DNA from: Clavelina lepadiformis
Taxonomy: Eukaryota; Chordata; Ascidiacea; Aplousobranchia; Clavelinidae
Direction of reading: 5' to 3'
DNA: 64,000 bases
NCBI RefSeq assembly: GCF_947623445.1
Contig: NC_135241.1
Span: 23,500,501 to 23,564,500 of the forward strand
Part shown: in pieces, positions 37,523 through 49,300 of the stretch
How the letters are laid out: each line of letters begins with the position of its first letter
Numbering within the stretch: position 1 is the first letter of the stretch
Notes under the pieces: generated by a model
Database searches by the model: none
Seen by the model: the letters and a program-made list of their open reading frames with translations, nothing else
What the model was told of the DNA's origin: nothing
Program-made: the position numbers and the translations under genes

Positions 37523-38081
37523 AACACATCATTAAGAAGTGTTCAAATCTTTTTTGATTACTTTTTCTCACATTTGCCGATTGCTAGTTGCGTTCATTGC
37601 TCAACCATAAACGTTTTCAAACGCACATCCTGTCGCAAAAACCTTTGCCACTTTTTTCCTTCAGGTCTAACCGTTATAATGGTTCATGCTTTTAGCTTCA
37701 CTTCATTTCTTAAGGAATAATTTACGTATTACTAAATCTTGATCTGGGAGTGCAGAAGCAAAGAAGACTCTAACCATGCACAGTGTTACGATACATATTT
37801 TAAATCATTTTAAGCATGTTAAATGCATCTGTGCTAATAACACGGCAATACGTCTGTTACTGTTAAACCATATCCGGTTGCCGGGGCGGCCTTCCTAGGT
37901 AATCGGATCGTTTATATTTCGTCATATTGTCATTTCGTCACGTCAGTGGGGAAACGACGGATAAAATGCTGACTATTATGACGTAGAGAAAACAGAGTTT
38001 AGCCTGGAGACAATGACGGGAAAAGCAGCAAAGCTCAAAGGCTTAAAACGTCCAAAAATGTTGTTAACACATGATAAAGAC

Positions 38082-38400
38082 TGTGATAATATTATAATTA
38101 AAGTAATATACATTGTGTAAGATATAAAATTCTCGTGTTTAAAGATCGAATCAGCGAAGCATAACACTGCGTGACGTAATCGATTACTTCCTGCCTACCA
38201 TACGTGCATTACTCGTTCATTCATTTTTTGGCTTGCTAAGAGAATGCAATATGAAAGCTTTATACTGTTGATATGCCAATGTTCTGTTTAAAATGTAATC
38301 GTTCATAGAAGAATCAATATAATCGGTTTATACAATTGTACTTCTTGTGAAAACTACTGTTGAATTTAATTTGAAGAAGTTCAGTGTCAAGTTAGACAAC
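38082..38400. mobile_element. Diverged relic of the 4-bp-duplication MITE family
   Basis: It starts TGTGATAATATTATAATTAA, like the terminus of the element at 59124, and contains the CAGCGAAGCATAACACTGCG and ACGTAATCGATTAC segments typical of its arm. The interior resembles the family (AATCAATATAATCGGTTTATAC). The right end is not clear. Confidence 0.55.
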
Positions 38401-39996
38401 TTTGTTGTCACATTCACAAGACAATAATTCGTTAAGGTGAACAATTAAGTCTAAGATTGAAAAAAGCAGTCAACGACCTTATGCGACTCATATACCATCG
38501 AGCGCAATAAACAATTCGACAATAATTGTAGTGGAGTGGCTGAACCAGTCAAGTTCAACAACCATAAATCAACCATTCCATTACAAGACGACAAATAGTT
38601 AGCTAAACCCAACATGCAAATAACAATAACACAAATGAAAAAGTAAGTGTTACAGTTAACGAGGGGCCAAACACCTAAAACTAAGATCTTTATGAATTTG
38701 TTGTACGCCCTACGTAGGGCTTTAAAAAACTTGTTTAGACAAATCAGAATGCAGCATGGTTGGAGTTGTTTTGTAGGCTGGGAATTACCCAAGCAGTTGG
38801 CGTGCTTCATTGTCCCAGGTCGCGTGCAGAATTATGCTAACAATTAGCATGAATGTAGCTAAAATTAGGTTTTTTAGACCAAAAATTCTAGTGTTTATTT
38901 TGTGCCTCTGTAAAAAAAAGTTTGAATCGTGGTTTTTTGATGGCATTTTAAGGAATGGTAGTTCAAACCATACTAAATTGACATGCAAAATTTCAGAGAG
39001 CCCCATGGAAGATTTTTCGAGTAATCAGTCTTTTAGTAAATTTACTGTATAATAAAACAAACAAAGATTTTATGGCATTTTTTGGTGTTTGACGCCACCT
39101 TAAAGTTAGACACTAATGCAATGTGGTAATTAAAAGCTTATAGTAGAAATTAGCGACAGTAACATGGTAACAACAACCAACACTGAGTTGATTAAGATTA
39201 GTGCAGCTGGATGGTGAAAAGAAACCCCATTTCAAGGATTGGAATCCCGTTTCCGTGGCCAAGAAGAGGGCACGATAGTATGGCCCTCTGGTGCATTAAG
39301 CTTATTGAACTACACATGTCACAAATAAGATATTGAGAACTGACACGCACATCGAAATCAAAAGGCAATCGTTTTAAGCATAAAACCCAGCATGCAGTGA
39401 CGAGAAGAGAACAGAAGTTGCGCAATGCAAAGGGTTCTCTGAAGTTGCGTAAACGGCATTTTACCATGTGGCGGCATCGCCTCGTTTTCTTGTATTTTAA
39501 TCCCACTTCGTCGTGTTTCTTTTGTGAGTCACGCATTGTTGCTGAGACTACTGAGACTACTACGTTTTTTTGATTAATTAACGAGTACTTGCTGGATTGA
39601 TAATTATTATTTGTTTGCTTTTTACTATTTAAATGTGTGCGACAAAGCGTTTCGACAATCGCAATTATTTGGTTTACGTTCGACAGTTTTCTTACCAGAT
39701 TGCTGGCAATACTAGTTGGAATTTGCTTTCAACTATGCTTGGTTTCTGTGCTGGCAGAGACGAATACGCAATCATACCTTTTGGAGTCAACTAAACAGCC
39801 ACATGTGGCTACAACCTCATTTAAATCAATCTAAATTTTGCTCAAAAAAACTTTCTCGCGGTACAGCTACCGATAAGCTTAAAAGCTCTAGGTTTCGGTC
39901 ATCTTCCAGATTCCAACCAGTCGGAGTACTCCACTGCATAACTCAGGATTATATCAAATATTCCGTAATTTTGCCTAGTGCCATTTTTGTTTAGAT

Positions 39997-40380
39997 TGTG
40001 ATAATATTGTGTACGACATAGAATTTTCGTCTAGCGAATCAGCGAAGCATAACACTGCGTGACGTAGTCGATTGCTTCGTACTTACTGTGTGTGCATTTT
40101 GATTTATTCAGTCTTTTTGGCTATTACGTTCAACGCCGCAACATGTCTTTATGCTGTTGCTGTAACAATGTTTTATCTTGATGTATTCGTTCAAAGAGGC
40201 TTCAATATAATCAGATTATACAGTTGTCATTCCCGTGTTATTATTGCTGAAGTCTATCAAAGTTCACTGTTAAGATATACACAAGTAAACAGACTTTGTA
40301 GTGAAGTGGGTAAACCTTACAGGTTAAGGTACCATTTACCACTTTTCATTACAAGATATTACAGTATACAGGTTATGTGT
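39997..40380. mobile_element. Diverged relic of the 4-bp-duplication MITE family, interior well kept
   Basis: It starts TGTGATAATATTGTGTACG and carries the arm segment GCGAAGCATAACACTGCGTG. From about 40130 to 40350 it matches, in inverted orientation, the interior of the element at 59124-59693 (for example TTCAATATAATCAGATTATAC and AAAGTTCACTGTTAAGATAT). The right border is uncertain and may reach 40590. Confidence 0.6.
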
Positions 40381-40744
40381 GATCGTGTATGCATATGGAA
40401 GTTTGTGCCACAGCATGGTTAAGCCGGCCAATGACATGAAGCACGTTTTTGCTCTTCACTGCTTTGCGATAAACCACAATCGAGGGAGAAAATATTCCAG
40501 CTTTATTCCATTTTCAGGGAATAGATCTCAGTCCACCGAACCACGGAAATCGATAATCATACATGTCTGCGATTTACGAAATTACAGTTAGGCCTACTCA
40601 ACAGCGGTCACTATTACTTAATTAGGCTACTAGAATAGCTTTAACAATTTTTGTGTAGAACCTTTTCAACAACATTCAATCAAAACAGTTGTTTATCATA
40701 GCGCAGGTTCTAATAATAACCTTCATACTTAAGTTAATAATACA

Positions 40745-41030
40745 ACTACTTACCAGTTGTCCTGTTTTTAATCATTATGACCCGCACCGAGAAATTGCTG
40801 TTTCAACAGATGCTCCCAATGGAGGCCTAGCTGCTCTTTTCCGACAAAGTGTGGGGATGCTACTTTTTCAGTAGTACATGCATCTGGGGCAATATCAAAC
40901 GGATGAAGAAAGGAGCTCTTGCAGCCAATTGGGCTTATGAAAGATTTCGCGACTACTTTTATCGCTGTACCCGTTACGACGAAGACAGATCACAAATACT
41001 TCTTAAGCTAGAGATGAAAAACTTAAGTGC
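40745..41030 (+). pseudogene. Ty3/gypsy RNase H fragment, decayed
   Basis: The segments FNHYDPHREIAVSTDAPNGG and GLAALFRQ match the start of a gypsy-type RNase H (the usual pattern has DAS..GLGAVL.Q). Further on, in other frames, come LAANWAYERFRDYFY and TKTDHKYFLS. The reading frame is broken several times, so it is a relic. Together with the integrase piece at 33.1 kb it shows that gypsy sequence flanks copy A on both sides. Confidence 0.7.
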
Positions 41031-41156
41031 TGATCGAAACTTAAACTGCACGTCGTCACTCAAATTTTGAGTTGTCGTTTTTGGCCGATCGAGATTTTGA
41101 CAAAAACTTGGAAAATTCCTCTGGGAGACTTAACACACCACCGCATGCAACGTTCG

Positions 41157-41162
41157 TTTATT
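41157..41162 (-). promoter_or_regulatory. Poly(A) signal of racemase-family gene copy B
   Basis: AATAAA on the minus strand, about 140 nt past the stop, at the position conserved with copy A. Confidence 0.55.
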
Positions 41163-41303
41163 GCCAAAAATTTAAATTTACAAGTCTGGAACATGATTCA
41201 ATGTACAAAATACAGATTAAAAATGAATAACAATGACAGCCTGTTAAGTCAGTCTAGCACTTGACAATAACAAGCCTTTAAGTATTAAAAACACTTTACT
41301 CAT

Positions 41304-43100
41304 TCATGCAATCAAGAAGCCCTCTTTTAAACCATCCTGTGCTTCAGCTGTAAATGTGGCAGTTCCAGTGTAGTAGGCGTTGCCACATATCTCAACTCTA
41401 ACTGCACTGTACTCACCACAATGAGTCTCTTCAACTGCAGTTGCTTTGAACCTGAAATACATGGCTGTGATGACTTTCAATAAATGATAATTCAATCAAA
41501 AAGTATCAATTAAAAACTTCAAAATTGCAAATCAAAATATGCAATGCACACTCACGAGGAATTTGTCAAAGGGTTTTCAATCTCAACACTTTCATCAAGC
41601 CCTATCAGTTTCTTATGATGAAGCAAAGCCACCCTGGCCGTGCTACCAGAACCACATGGACTTCTGTCAACCTTGATAAACACAGAGCTAAAGCAACTAC
41701 AAAACTGTTACTGTGTAACGATTAGAGTTTGGACGAGTTAGTAAAAATATTTGAGAAACATCAAAATTTATGCATATATAAAAAAATCTTACTTGGGCAT
41801 CTGCAAACACTGTTAAATTGAAATATGGGCCAGTCATATTATCAGTGAATATTACTCCATACAGGTAACTCAAGTCTGCACTCTCCGGGTGCACTATTGC
41901 TTCCTGTTTCAAATAAGTGATTAAAACTTTGATACAAAAATACCTTTTATTGTCTGTATGGTGTGAGACCAACCTGGGCTTTTACAACACTGGCAATGGT
42001 GCTTGCTGCTGATCTAATCTGCTCAATTGGTGAGTTTTTGTTTAGCCCCACATCGTTCAATGGCAAGAATGCATAAAATGCTCCACCATATGCAAGGTCA
42101 ACTTTTAGAGTGCCATAAGCGGGCACAGAAACCTCAATATCTGTGACAAATTATTACAACAACCATATAACCACCACTGCAATAAAATGCTATTACCATA
42201 CACCACAAACAATTAAAAATTTCTTCAATTCACCTGACTTAACTGTAAAGGAAGGAACACTTCTAAATCTGACAGAACTTGTAAGCCCATTTGCGCAGTT
42301 AACAAATGCCTTTACCAAGCCACATGGACATTGAATGTTTATTTCAGTCTCGGGTTCCTTATAGGGCACAAGCTTATTGTCAACACAATATCTAAAACAA
42401 CGTTAATGGCAGAACAAATTTTGCCCTTTATCATCAAAGCCGTAGTCTGTGTAAGCAAAATCTATTTGCTTAAAAACTCAAACCCACCGGGTCTCACCTC
42501 TATACGATGAAAAAGATGGTTTTTATTGTGGCAAAATATGCCCAAGTCCTAACAAAACAAAGTCATGTACAAATGTTGATATGTGACTGGAGTCAGCACT
42601 CACCTTCCGAGAGCTACAATAGCGTGACCACACATTGTGCTGTAACCTTCATTATGTGTGAAAAGAAAGGCCACGTCAGCATTTGGTATGTCTGGTACAA
42701 CTTGGACTGCTCCGTACATATCATAATGGCCACGTGGTTCATATATGATAAATCTAGGCAACAATGTCACACAGTTTAAATAAACTGTAGGTGTAGGTCG
42801 GTATGCATAATTCAGGAATTTATGATAAGGTGTGTTTCTCTGGTTAAATGCTTGTATATCCGAACAATGTTTCATAAAGATGACAATACCAGTTAAGCAG
42901 CAACAATATACAGTGATTAAGCGTATAATTTCAGCCATTTTTCTTGGCACTCACTTTCTTAAAGCATCCAAGTTATCTTTCACAAACTTTCGCTTGTCTA
43001 GGATTGTTTTACCAACAATTTCAGGATATCCAGATTTAATTATTCGCAAAGGCTCACCGCCAGTGTGCATTTCAACGGTATTTATCACAATATTTTCCAT
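41304..43100 (-). CDS. L3HYPDH: Proline racemase / L3HYPDH-family enzyme, copy B (two-cysteine type)
   Basis: Paralogue of the gene at 34421-36254 with identical exon lengths (996 nt, 331 aa): 42955-43100, 42604-42753, 42234-42391, 41974-42140, 41793-41903, 41556-41671, 41304-41451. Both catalytic cysteines are kept (STMCGH, C90; RSPCGSG, C250), as are the GGEP, EPRGH and AYGGAFYA motifs. Differences seen from copy A include DKR for DKQ in exon 1, DMYGAV, PDIPNADV, FTHNEGY, GHAIVALGR, VKAFVN, YLYGV and TDNMTGP. None falls on a known catalytic residue. The frame is open throughout and all introns keep GT-AG borders, so both copies look functional. Substrate choice (proline, 4-hydroxyproline or 3-hydroxyproline) cannot be read from sequence alone. 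Confidence 0.93.
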
Positions 43101-43668
43101 TGTTTAAACACCAACTTGTCAACACTGTCAAGATTAGCTTCTAGTGACCAAAAAACCAAACACATTAATATCCAGTCCCAGTGTTAACAATGCAAATGCG
43201 ATAAAAACCCGATGTAGCAACAGACTCATCAAAGTAGAGTGTGGAGTGAAACTAACTTTCATGTTTTTCCTGTATTACGATAAGGCATTTTGAAGAACAC
43301 ATCATTAAGAAGTGTTCAAATCTTGTTTGATTGCTTTTTCTGACATTTGCGGATTGTGAGTTGCGTTCATTGCTCAACTATAAACATTTTCAAACGCACA
43401 TGCCGTCACAAAGACCTTTGCCACTTTTTTCCTTCAGGTCTAGCCGTTACAATGGATAATGCTTTTAGTTTCACTCCAATTCTTAAGGAATAATTTACGC
43501 ATTACTAAATCCTGATCAGTGCAGAAGCAAAGATGACTCTAACCTCACTCACTCACTCTAACCATGCACTTTGTTACGACACATAGTTAAAAACATTTTA
43601 TGCATGTTAAATGCAACTGTGCTAATAACACGGCAATACGTCTGTTACTGTTGAACCATATCGTTTGT

Positions 43669-46343
43669 TTTCCTCTCTATCCTAACAAACTCTGTTACCA
43701 ATTTCGGTACTAGCCCATTTAATGGGCTTGCAGTTGCCTGGGGCCAGTTGTGCAGTGGTGGTATTTGCTAATACCATTAAATCATTTTTTTGCAAAAGTG
43801 GATTTTAGTTATTGATTGAAGTTTATGAAATTGTTTTTTGATAAACACTAGCTTCAATTGTCGACTGATATCTGGAAACTGTCTCGGAATAACTTCGTGT
43901 AAAGACTCCTTTTAGACCGTTTCCAGGTTGTTTTCCAGCATCTGTTGTGATAAGAAGTCTTCATTGGAAATGCTCGCTTCTTAACCTTAACACTGTTATT
44001 ATTTATCCATGTCTCAATGTGCAGATGTGTGAGCTTTAGCTTTATGTATCTCACATTGTCTAAACAATGTTCTTCCCGTTGTACCTGCTACAACTTGCAG
44101 CGTTTTTCATGTCGAACATTTTAACTCCCATTGTCGAGGTTGAGGTCACTAAAATGCAGAGGTTGATGCGGCAGATGCAGAGTTTATCGGTCTTAACTTA
44201 TGTTATTGACTTAATTAACCTACTGCATTAATTAGTATCTGACTCTATTGTTGCGTGCGGTTAGAATTCTCTAACCTTTTGACAGCCGAAAGTTCTTATT
44301 ATATTATAACAAATACAGTTTACCAGAAAAGGCTTTTATTGTAGGTGCTGTACACTTTCTCAATATTACGCATAACCAGAAACATAGTAAACCACTGCTA
44401 ATAAGATGTCTATTAATTTGCAATCATCATGACTACCGTAGTACGGTCGTACAACTGTCTATAACTTTCCGTCTGCGCACTTCTCGCACAGAAGTTCGAG
44501 CTTATAAAACATGGTGTGATGTGGCGGAAATATACGACAAAAAAGGCATTAACATTTCAAAGCGTGTGAACGAGAAAAACAGTGCGTTTGCAATGCAAAT
44601 TACACTCGGTTAAAGCTGGAAACAGTTTCGTGGAAACGACCTGGTAACGTACTAAAAGGAGTTCTCTCACGAAGTTATTCAGAGCAAGTTTTCAAATATA
44701 CCAACGATAATTGCAGTGTTCTGAAAAAGCAAGTTCATAAACTCCAATTACTAACTGGAAAACTCTTTCCCAAGAATGATGTGGCGGTACTAAAAGTTTA
44801 AAACTCCAATTGTTAACTGGAAAACTCATTTCCAAGAATGACGTAATGGTATTAAATTTGCCACACAGGCCGCTACACCATTACTCTCACGTTATATAAG
44901 CTCGCACTTCTTTGACGGTTACAACTCTGCTCATTATACTCACGTGAATCATGGAAATCAACAGATGAGTTGTCTTAGCTGGCCATGGTGATTGCAACTC
45001 AATAGACATCTAATCGGCGGCAGTATTCTTTTTCATCTTTCCCAATTATTTCTTCAGACTGCTGCTTGTACAATTATTTTAAAGTTTTATGTGAGATACT
45101 TCAAATATCATTTTATTCCATCATGGAAAGCCTGGCTGTAATGCTAAGACTTCAAAGTCTGTTGCTGGTCAGATAAACTACATTATTATAGGTTTTATTC
45201 CACGACAAAGGCCGTTATGCTTTTCAGAGAAAATCTTAAAACTTTTAAATTAAACTAAATTTTTAACTATAAAGACTTGTAAAACATTAGCTCATCAACT
45301 GATTGAAGAGAAAAATGACAAAATTTCATTTTACTAGAAAACTTACAAGCTAAATTACAGGTTATCAGCCTGTTGCTTACGTTCTTGGTTATTTGTATTA
45401 TTGAGAAAGTGTACAGCACAAGTGTACATGAAATGCAAGCTTTGGCAAGATATTTTTTTCGATAATAATATATTTTTTGGTAACATATAATCGGGTATGT
45501 TTTGTAAACAGGGGCTGTTTATGTTCGAAGAAATATTGTATTAAATTATATTACCAATTTAAATTTAAATAGTTCCCAGGTTTTCCGTAGGTATCCCCGT
45601 ATCCGCTTTTCTTCACACGCCAAGTTGTTAGGGAAGCTGAGGTCGCGAAGACAAGCCAGCTGGCTAAAAGGTTAACCAGCTTCAAAAGCTTACTGCAATT
45701 TGTATTATCTATTTTGTCGTTATTCCTACTGTTATACCTACCGCCAGTTGTATAATAGGCAGTTATTTGGTAGGATGGCTACTTCATGGAACGTGTGCAC
45801 GTTTATTGTGCACTTATGATAGCCTATTCATTGTCATTTTAATCAAACCATGTCACTTTGTATATTTATTTCGGATGTTAATATCCGTGTTTTTAATATT
45901 AGGGAAAATGTCCTCCACATCTTTTAACAGTGTAGGCTAGTTGTTTGTGTTATTTCGGCCTTAAATTCGTTACACTTTGGAATTATTTAGTGGGTTTAGT
46001 GGCCATGTTAATCCACCATCTTATATAGCACAATTGCATTATTGCTATCTTGCATGTTTTAAGCCCTTGGGTATTACCACTTTTTCCTGCTCGTCAATTG
46101 TTAGGGAGTATGTGTTTTATTGTGCTATAACTACAACGATTATTATCTTAACTTTCGCTCCATACAGTTAATGGCGAAAAATAAACAATGCAATACAAAA
46201 TATGTCCGTTGATCAAAGCTCTTCTTTGTATTTAGGTCCAGGCTTCTTAAGGTACCCTGTATAATTTCGATTCTACGCTTTAACGGTTTGTCTGAATAGA
46301 GCGAATTCTTTAGAACTTGATGCTTTTTGTTTAGTTGATAACC
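43669..46343. other. Intergenic region, no gene seen
   Basis: No exon chain, RNA gene or bounded transposon is visible apart from a two-unit tandem repeat at 44738-44859. The stretch from about 44440 to 44940 contains repeated GCACTTCT...AGCTTATA-type segments in both orientations and a TATATAAG box near 44897. It could be a solo LTR or promoter debris, but the ends cannot be fixed. The right part presumably holds the promoter of the next gene. Confidence 0.4.
44738..44859. repeat. Two-unit 61-bp tandem repeat
   Basis: Unit 1 (44738-44798) and unit 2 (44799-44859) share TAAACTCCAATT, AACTGGAAAACTC and CCAAGAATGA blocks in the same order and spacing, with scattered differences. The function is unknown. 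Confidence 0.75.
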
Positions 46344-49300
46344 ATGCTTTTGTACATTGAAAGCAAAGCTTATCCGGTTAGTATGAAAGTTTATTGTGTT
46401 TTTTTAAGTAATTTGTTAAGTTCTTATTTTCCTTTTTTTCTGATTCTCTGTCTGGGTGGCAAGATTTTTTACAATCGCCTAAACTTAACAATGGAAAATG
46501 TCGACTCACTCTCACTCTTTTTTAAATTATAAGCGTTCTGGGCATTGGATTGTAAAAATTTCATTCAGATGATTTGCATATGAATTCCTTTATGCAAAAA
46601 AACAATTTGAAAATATTTTGCTTAGTTCTTATTTTACAGTGGTTTGAATCGTGTGCACTGGAGTAGGTTAGTTCAATATAAAGTCACATTATGTGGTCAG
46701 CGTAGCATGTAACATAAAATGTGTTAGAGCTTCCACGGTATCTATGGTGCGCTTGAATGTAATAAGTCGATTTGTATATACTTCTATTTGATTAGTTTGA
46801 ACTTTGCTTGGCATGCAAAAACAATTAGTCTATGTAACGCGGCGCAGATAACATGCAAACTCTTACACATTTTACATCGCATGCTTCTACGACCACGTAT
46901 TTAGACGTCATATTGAACAAGTCCAGTGCGTAGAATTTAAACCATAGCAAAATAAGAACTAGCTAGGCAACGAAATTTTAAAATGTTTTTTCATGGCATG
47001 AAGTAATTCATATGCAACTCACCTGAGTGAAATCTTTAAAACCCATTGCCCAGAACGTTTGTAATTTTAAAAAATCAAAGGATGTCAGTAATTTTCATTA
47101 TTAAGTATAAGCAATCGAAAAAATCTTGCCACTCCAAAAAATGACAGCTGTAACTCAGAAAAAGTCTATTGTGATACCATAATGATAAGGCATGTCAGTA
47201 TTAAAAGTTGTCAAAATTTTAGGATCGGACTTTCATTGACATTTGCAAGCCGTCAGACACAGTTGCTCGAATTCGTGCTTACTTACTTCACCGACTTCAT
47301 GAAATTGGTCATTCAAATCATCAATTTCGGTAGAACAATGTTTCTTTTTTAAACTGTATCATAAATCTAAGCTATAGCATGTTGTCACCCTCTGCATCAT
47401 GAGGACATTTGTGTGCTAGGTTTATTCTTTACATGTAGTCCTATTATGTATTGTCTTATAAAAGTTGAATATTCTTTATATATATAGACTACGATACAAA
47501 GGCACATATCTAAGGGATGCATATACCCTGGAAGAGTACAACCTGTTGAATAATGCTGTCATACATATGGTGCCACTCAGTGATGTATCTGAGGTGAGCG
47601 AACATTTTAAAATGAGGTTACAGTGGCTTCCAAAAAATACAGGTTTACCTGGACCACTGCTAGGTTTGCATGGATCAGGTCTGCACCACTTATTGCCAAA
47701 AATATATTTAACTAGGAAACCGAATATCAAAAACGTATTGCTTGTGAATATGTAAGCCAAAAACATACTCAAATCGATGTTAAACCTGTCTTAAGCTAAA
47801 AGTACTTTGTTGAGAGATTTGAGTAGATTAGCTGTTGTGGTCATATTTCAGTGGAATACCGACAAAAGATTCCGTCAGTCGACTTTAGAAGAGAACTCTG
47901 GAGATGTGGAGGATATTGTACAAGTGGCCCTCAGATCTGAGATTAAGCTCCTTGACAAACGAGAAAGAATTCTCAACAACTTTAAGGTTCCTTGTAGAAT
48001 GTGTTTGAGACATGTTTTGATTGTTTCAGATGTGCATTTGGCATTATTTACTTTTAACTATTTTAAAATATGTCTAAAATTAACTTTATGCTTCCTATAA
48101 TTATATAGGTTTTTTTAGTACTTTTCGAGCATTTTTTACAATTAATATAATAGATATATAATATTAATACAATATAATTATTACAGTGAACCACTAAGAT
48201 CCATGCCCATTTCTATTCTTTCTCCAGATTCTGATGATGATGCAAATTGTGTTAGTATTTCTGTCGTTGTTTACAAACTACTGGTACTTCTTCTTTGCCT
48301 ATTTGTTTGTACTCGCTGTGGCCCTTTTCTTCAGCCCCAGTTTCACCCGTGTAAATGGATGGGTCGGTACAAACAGTATGAGGTTAGTTTGTTAGCCCCG
48401 ATTATGTTGTCACCGTCTATCTTGCAATATGCCTTACAACAAACACACAACAAATAGATATTTAAGCACCAATGTGTAGCTATCATGAATCTCGCGTTTG
48501 TTCATATCATGCAAGCAACAAAAACATACGTCAATAGACCTACATGTTATACTTTATGCACTCTTCCTGTTATAACAAGTTATCATATTTACAGGAGAAA
48601 TGAATTTATGGTCGTGATGGTGTTTCTCTCTTGTTTGATGGTTGGAGCTGGAGTAGCTTTGCTCACTCTTAATGTGATGGAGCTTACCGTGAGTTATTAC
48701 CGATCACTTGAATGTATTTTTTCAATGTATACAGTGTGCCTTGAAATGCAGGATAGTGGATGAATATCTTACATAACATTTGTGTCGTTTTGCTGCTATG
48801 ACTGGTTGTAAGTTTTAATTACATTTGCACTATTGTCCCAGGCTTCTTCATATCCCACAGATCGTTGTATTAGTCAGAGTGCCAGCTGCATCACTGATGC
48901 TAACAGCAATATAATAAAGTTGGGAGTTTGCACGGCGTATGAACAACGTTGTTATGAATCTTCCGTTTGGACCGGTATTTCAAAGCTGATTTTTAACTGA
49001 ATTTAGACTGTGTAAAGTGCTGGTTTAAGTTTCAGTACCAATGAAATAAGTGAACTGTGTTACAAGCATAGCATAGAAAGGATTAGCAACCTACAATGGC
49101 TTTCAAGGCAAATTGAACTTGCTGTGTAACCTTCTAAGGTGCCTACTATTGCCTTGTGATCATGTTCATGGCTAGCACGGGTGTGCTAAGTGCTTTCTTG
49201 CTGCACAATTTCAAGTTCAATCCAGGAGATTACATCGAACGCTACCTTGTGCAGGTAACTGTCATCTGAACATGTCACTGTCATAAGGTTTTGTTGAAAT

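Larger units (their letters stand above)
34186..37877. repeat. Segmental duplication, copy A
   Basis: The stretch aligns with 41062-43668 (copy B) in the same orientation. It begins at a shared TTTGAGTTGTCGTTTTTGGC block and ends at a shared ACGTCTGTTACTGTT(A/G)AACC block. It contains one intact racemase-family gene. Relative to B it has three extra pieces: a short tandem repeat around 34602-34652, a foldback element (about 36321-36936) and a MITE (37071-37522). Apart from these the copies differ by scattered substitutions and small indels. Confidence 0.9.
37878..41061. other. Spacer between the duplicated units, made of transposon relics
   Basis: No intact gene is seen. The segment at 37900-37975 repeats sequence found at 33018-33100 just before the gypsy integrase relic. 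Copies of the 4-bp-duplication MITE family are recognisable at 38082-38400 and 39997-40380, and a gypsy RNase H relic at 40745-41030; each is listed separately. The interval 38400-39990 holds only short frames and nothing I recognise. Confidence 0.5.
41062..43668. repeat. Segmental duplication, copy B
   Basis: Same-orientation counterpart of 34186-37877. It lacks the foldback element and the MITE of copy A, so it shows the empty sites (CACATTAATATCC and GAAGAACACATC). It carries the second intact racemase-family gene. Confidence 0.9.

Noticed and set aside
48203..48457. 84-codon reading over the membrane exon of the UBL-ARM gene
   Set aside because: This frame would give a stop after joining exon 6; the frame giving a hydrophobic helix joins both neighbours in phase.
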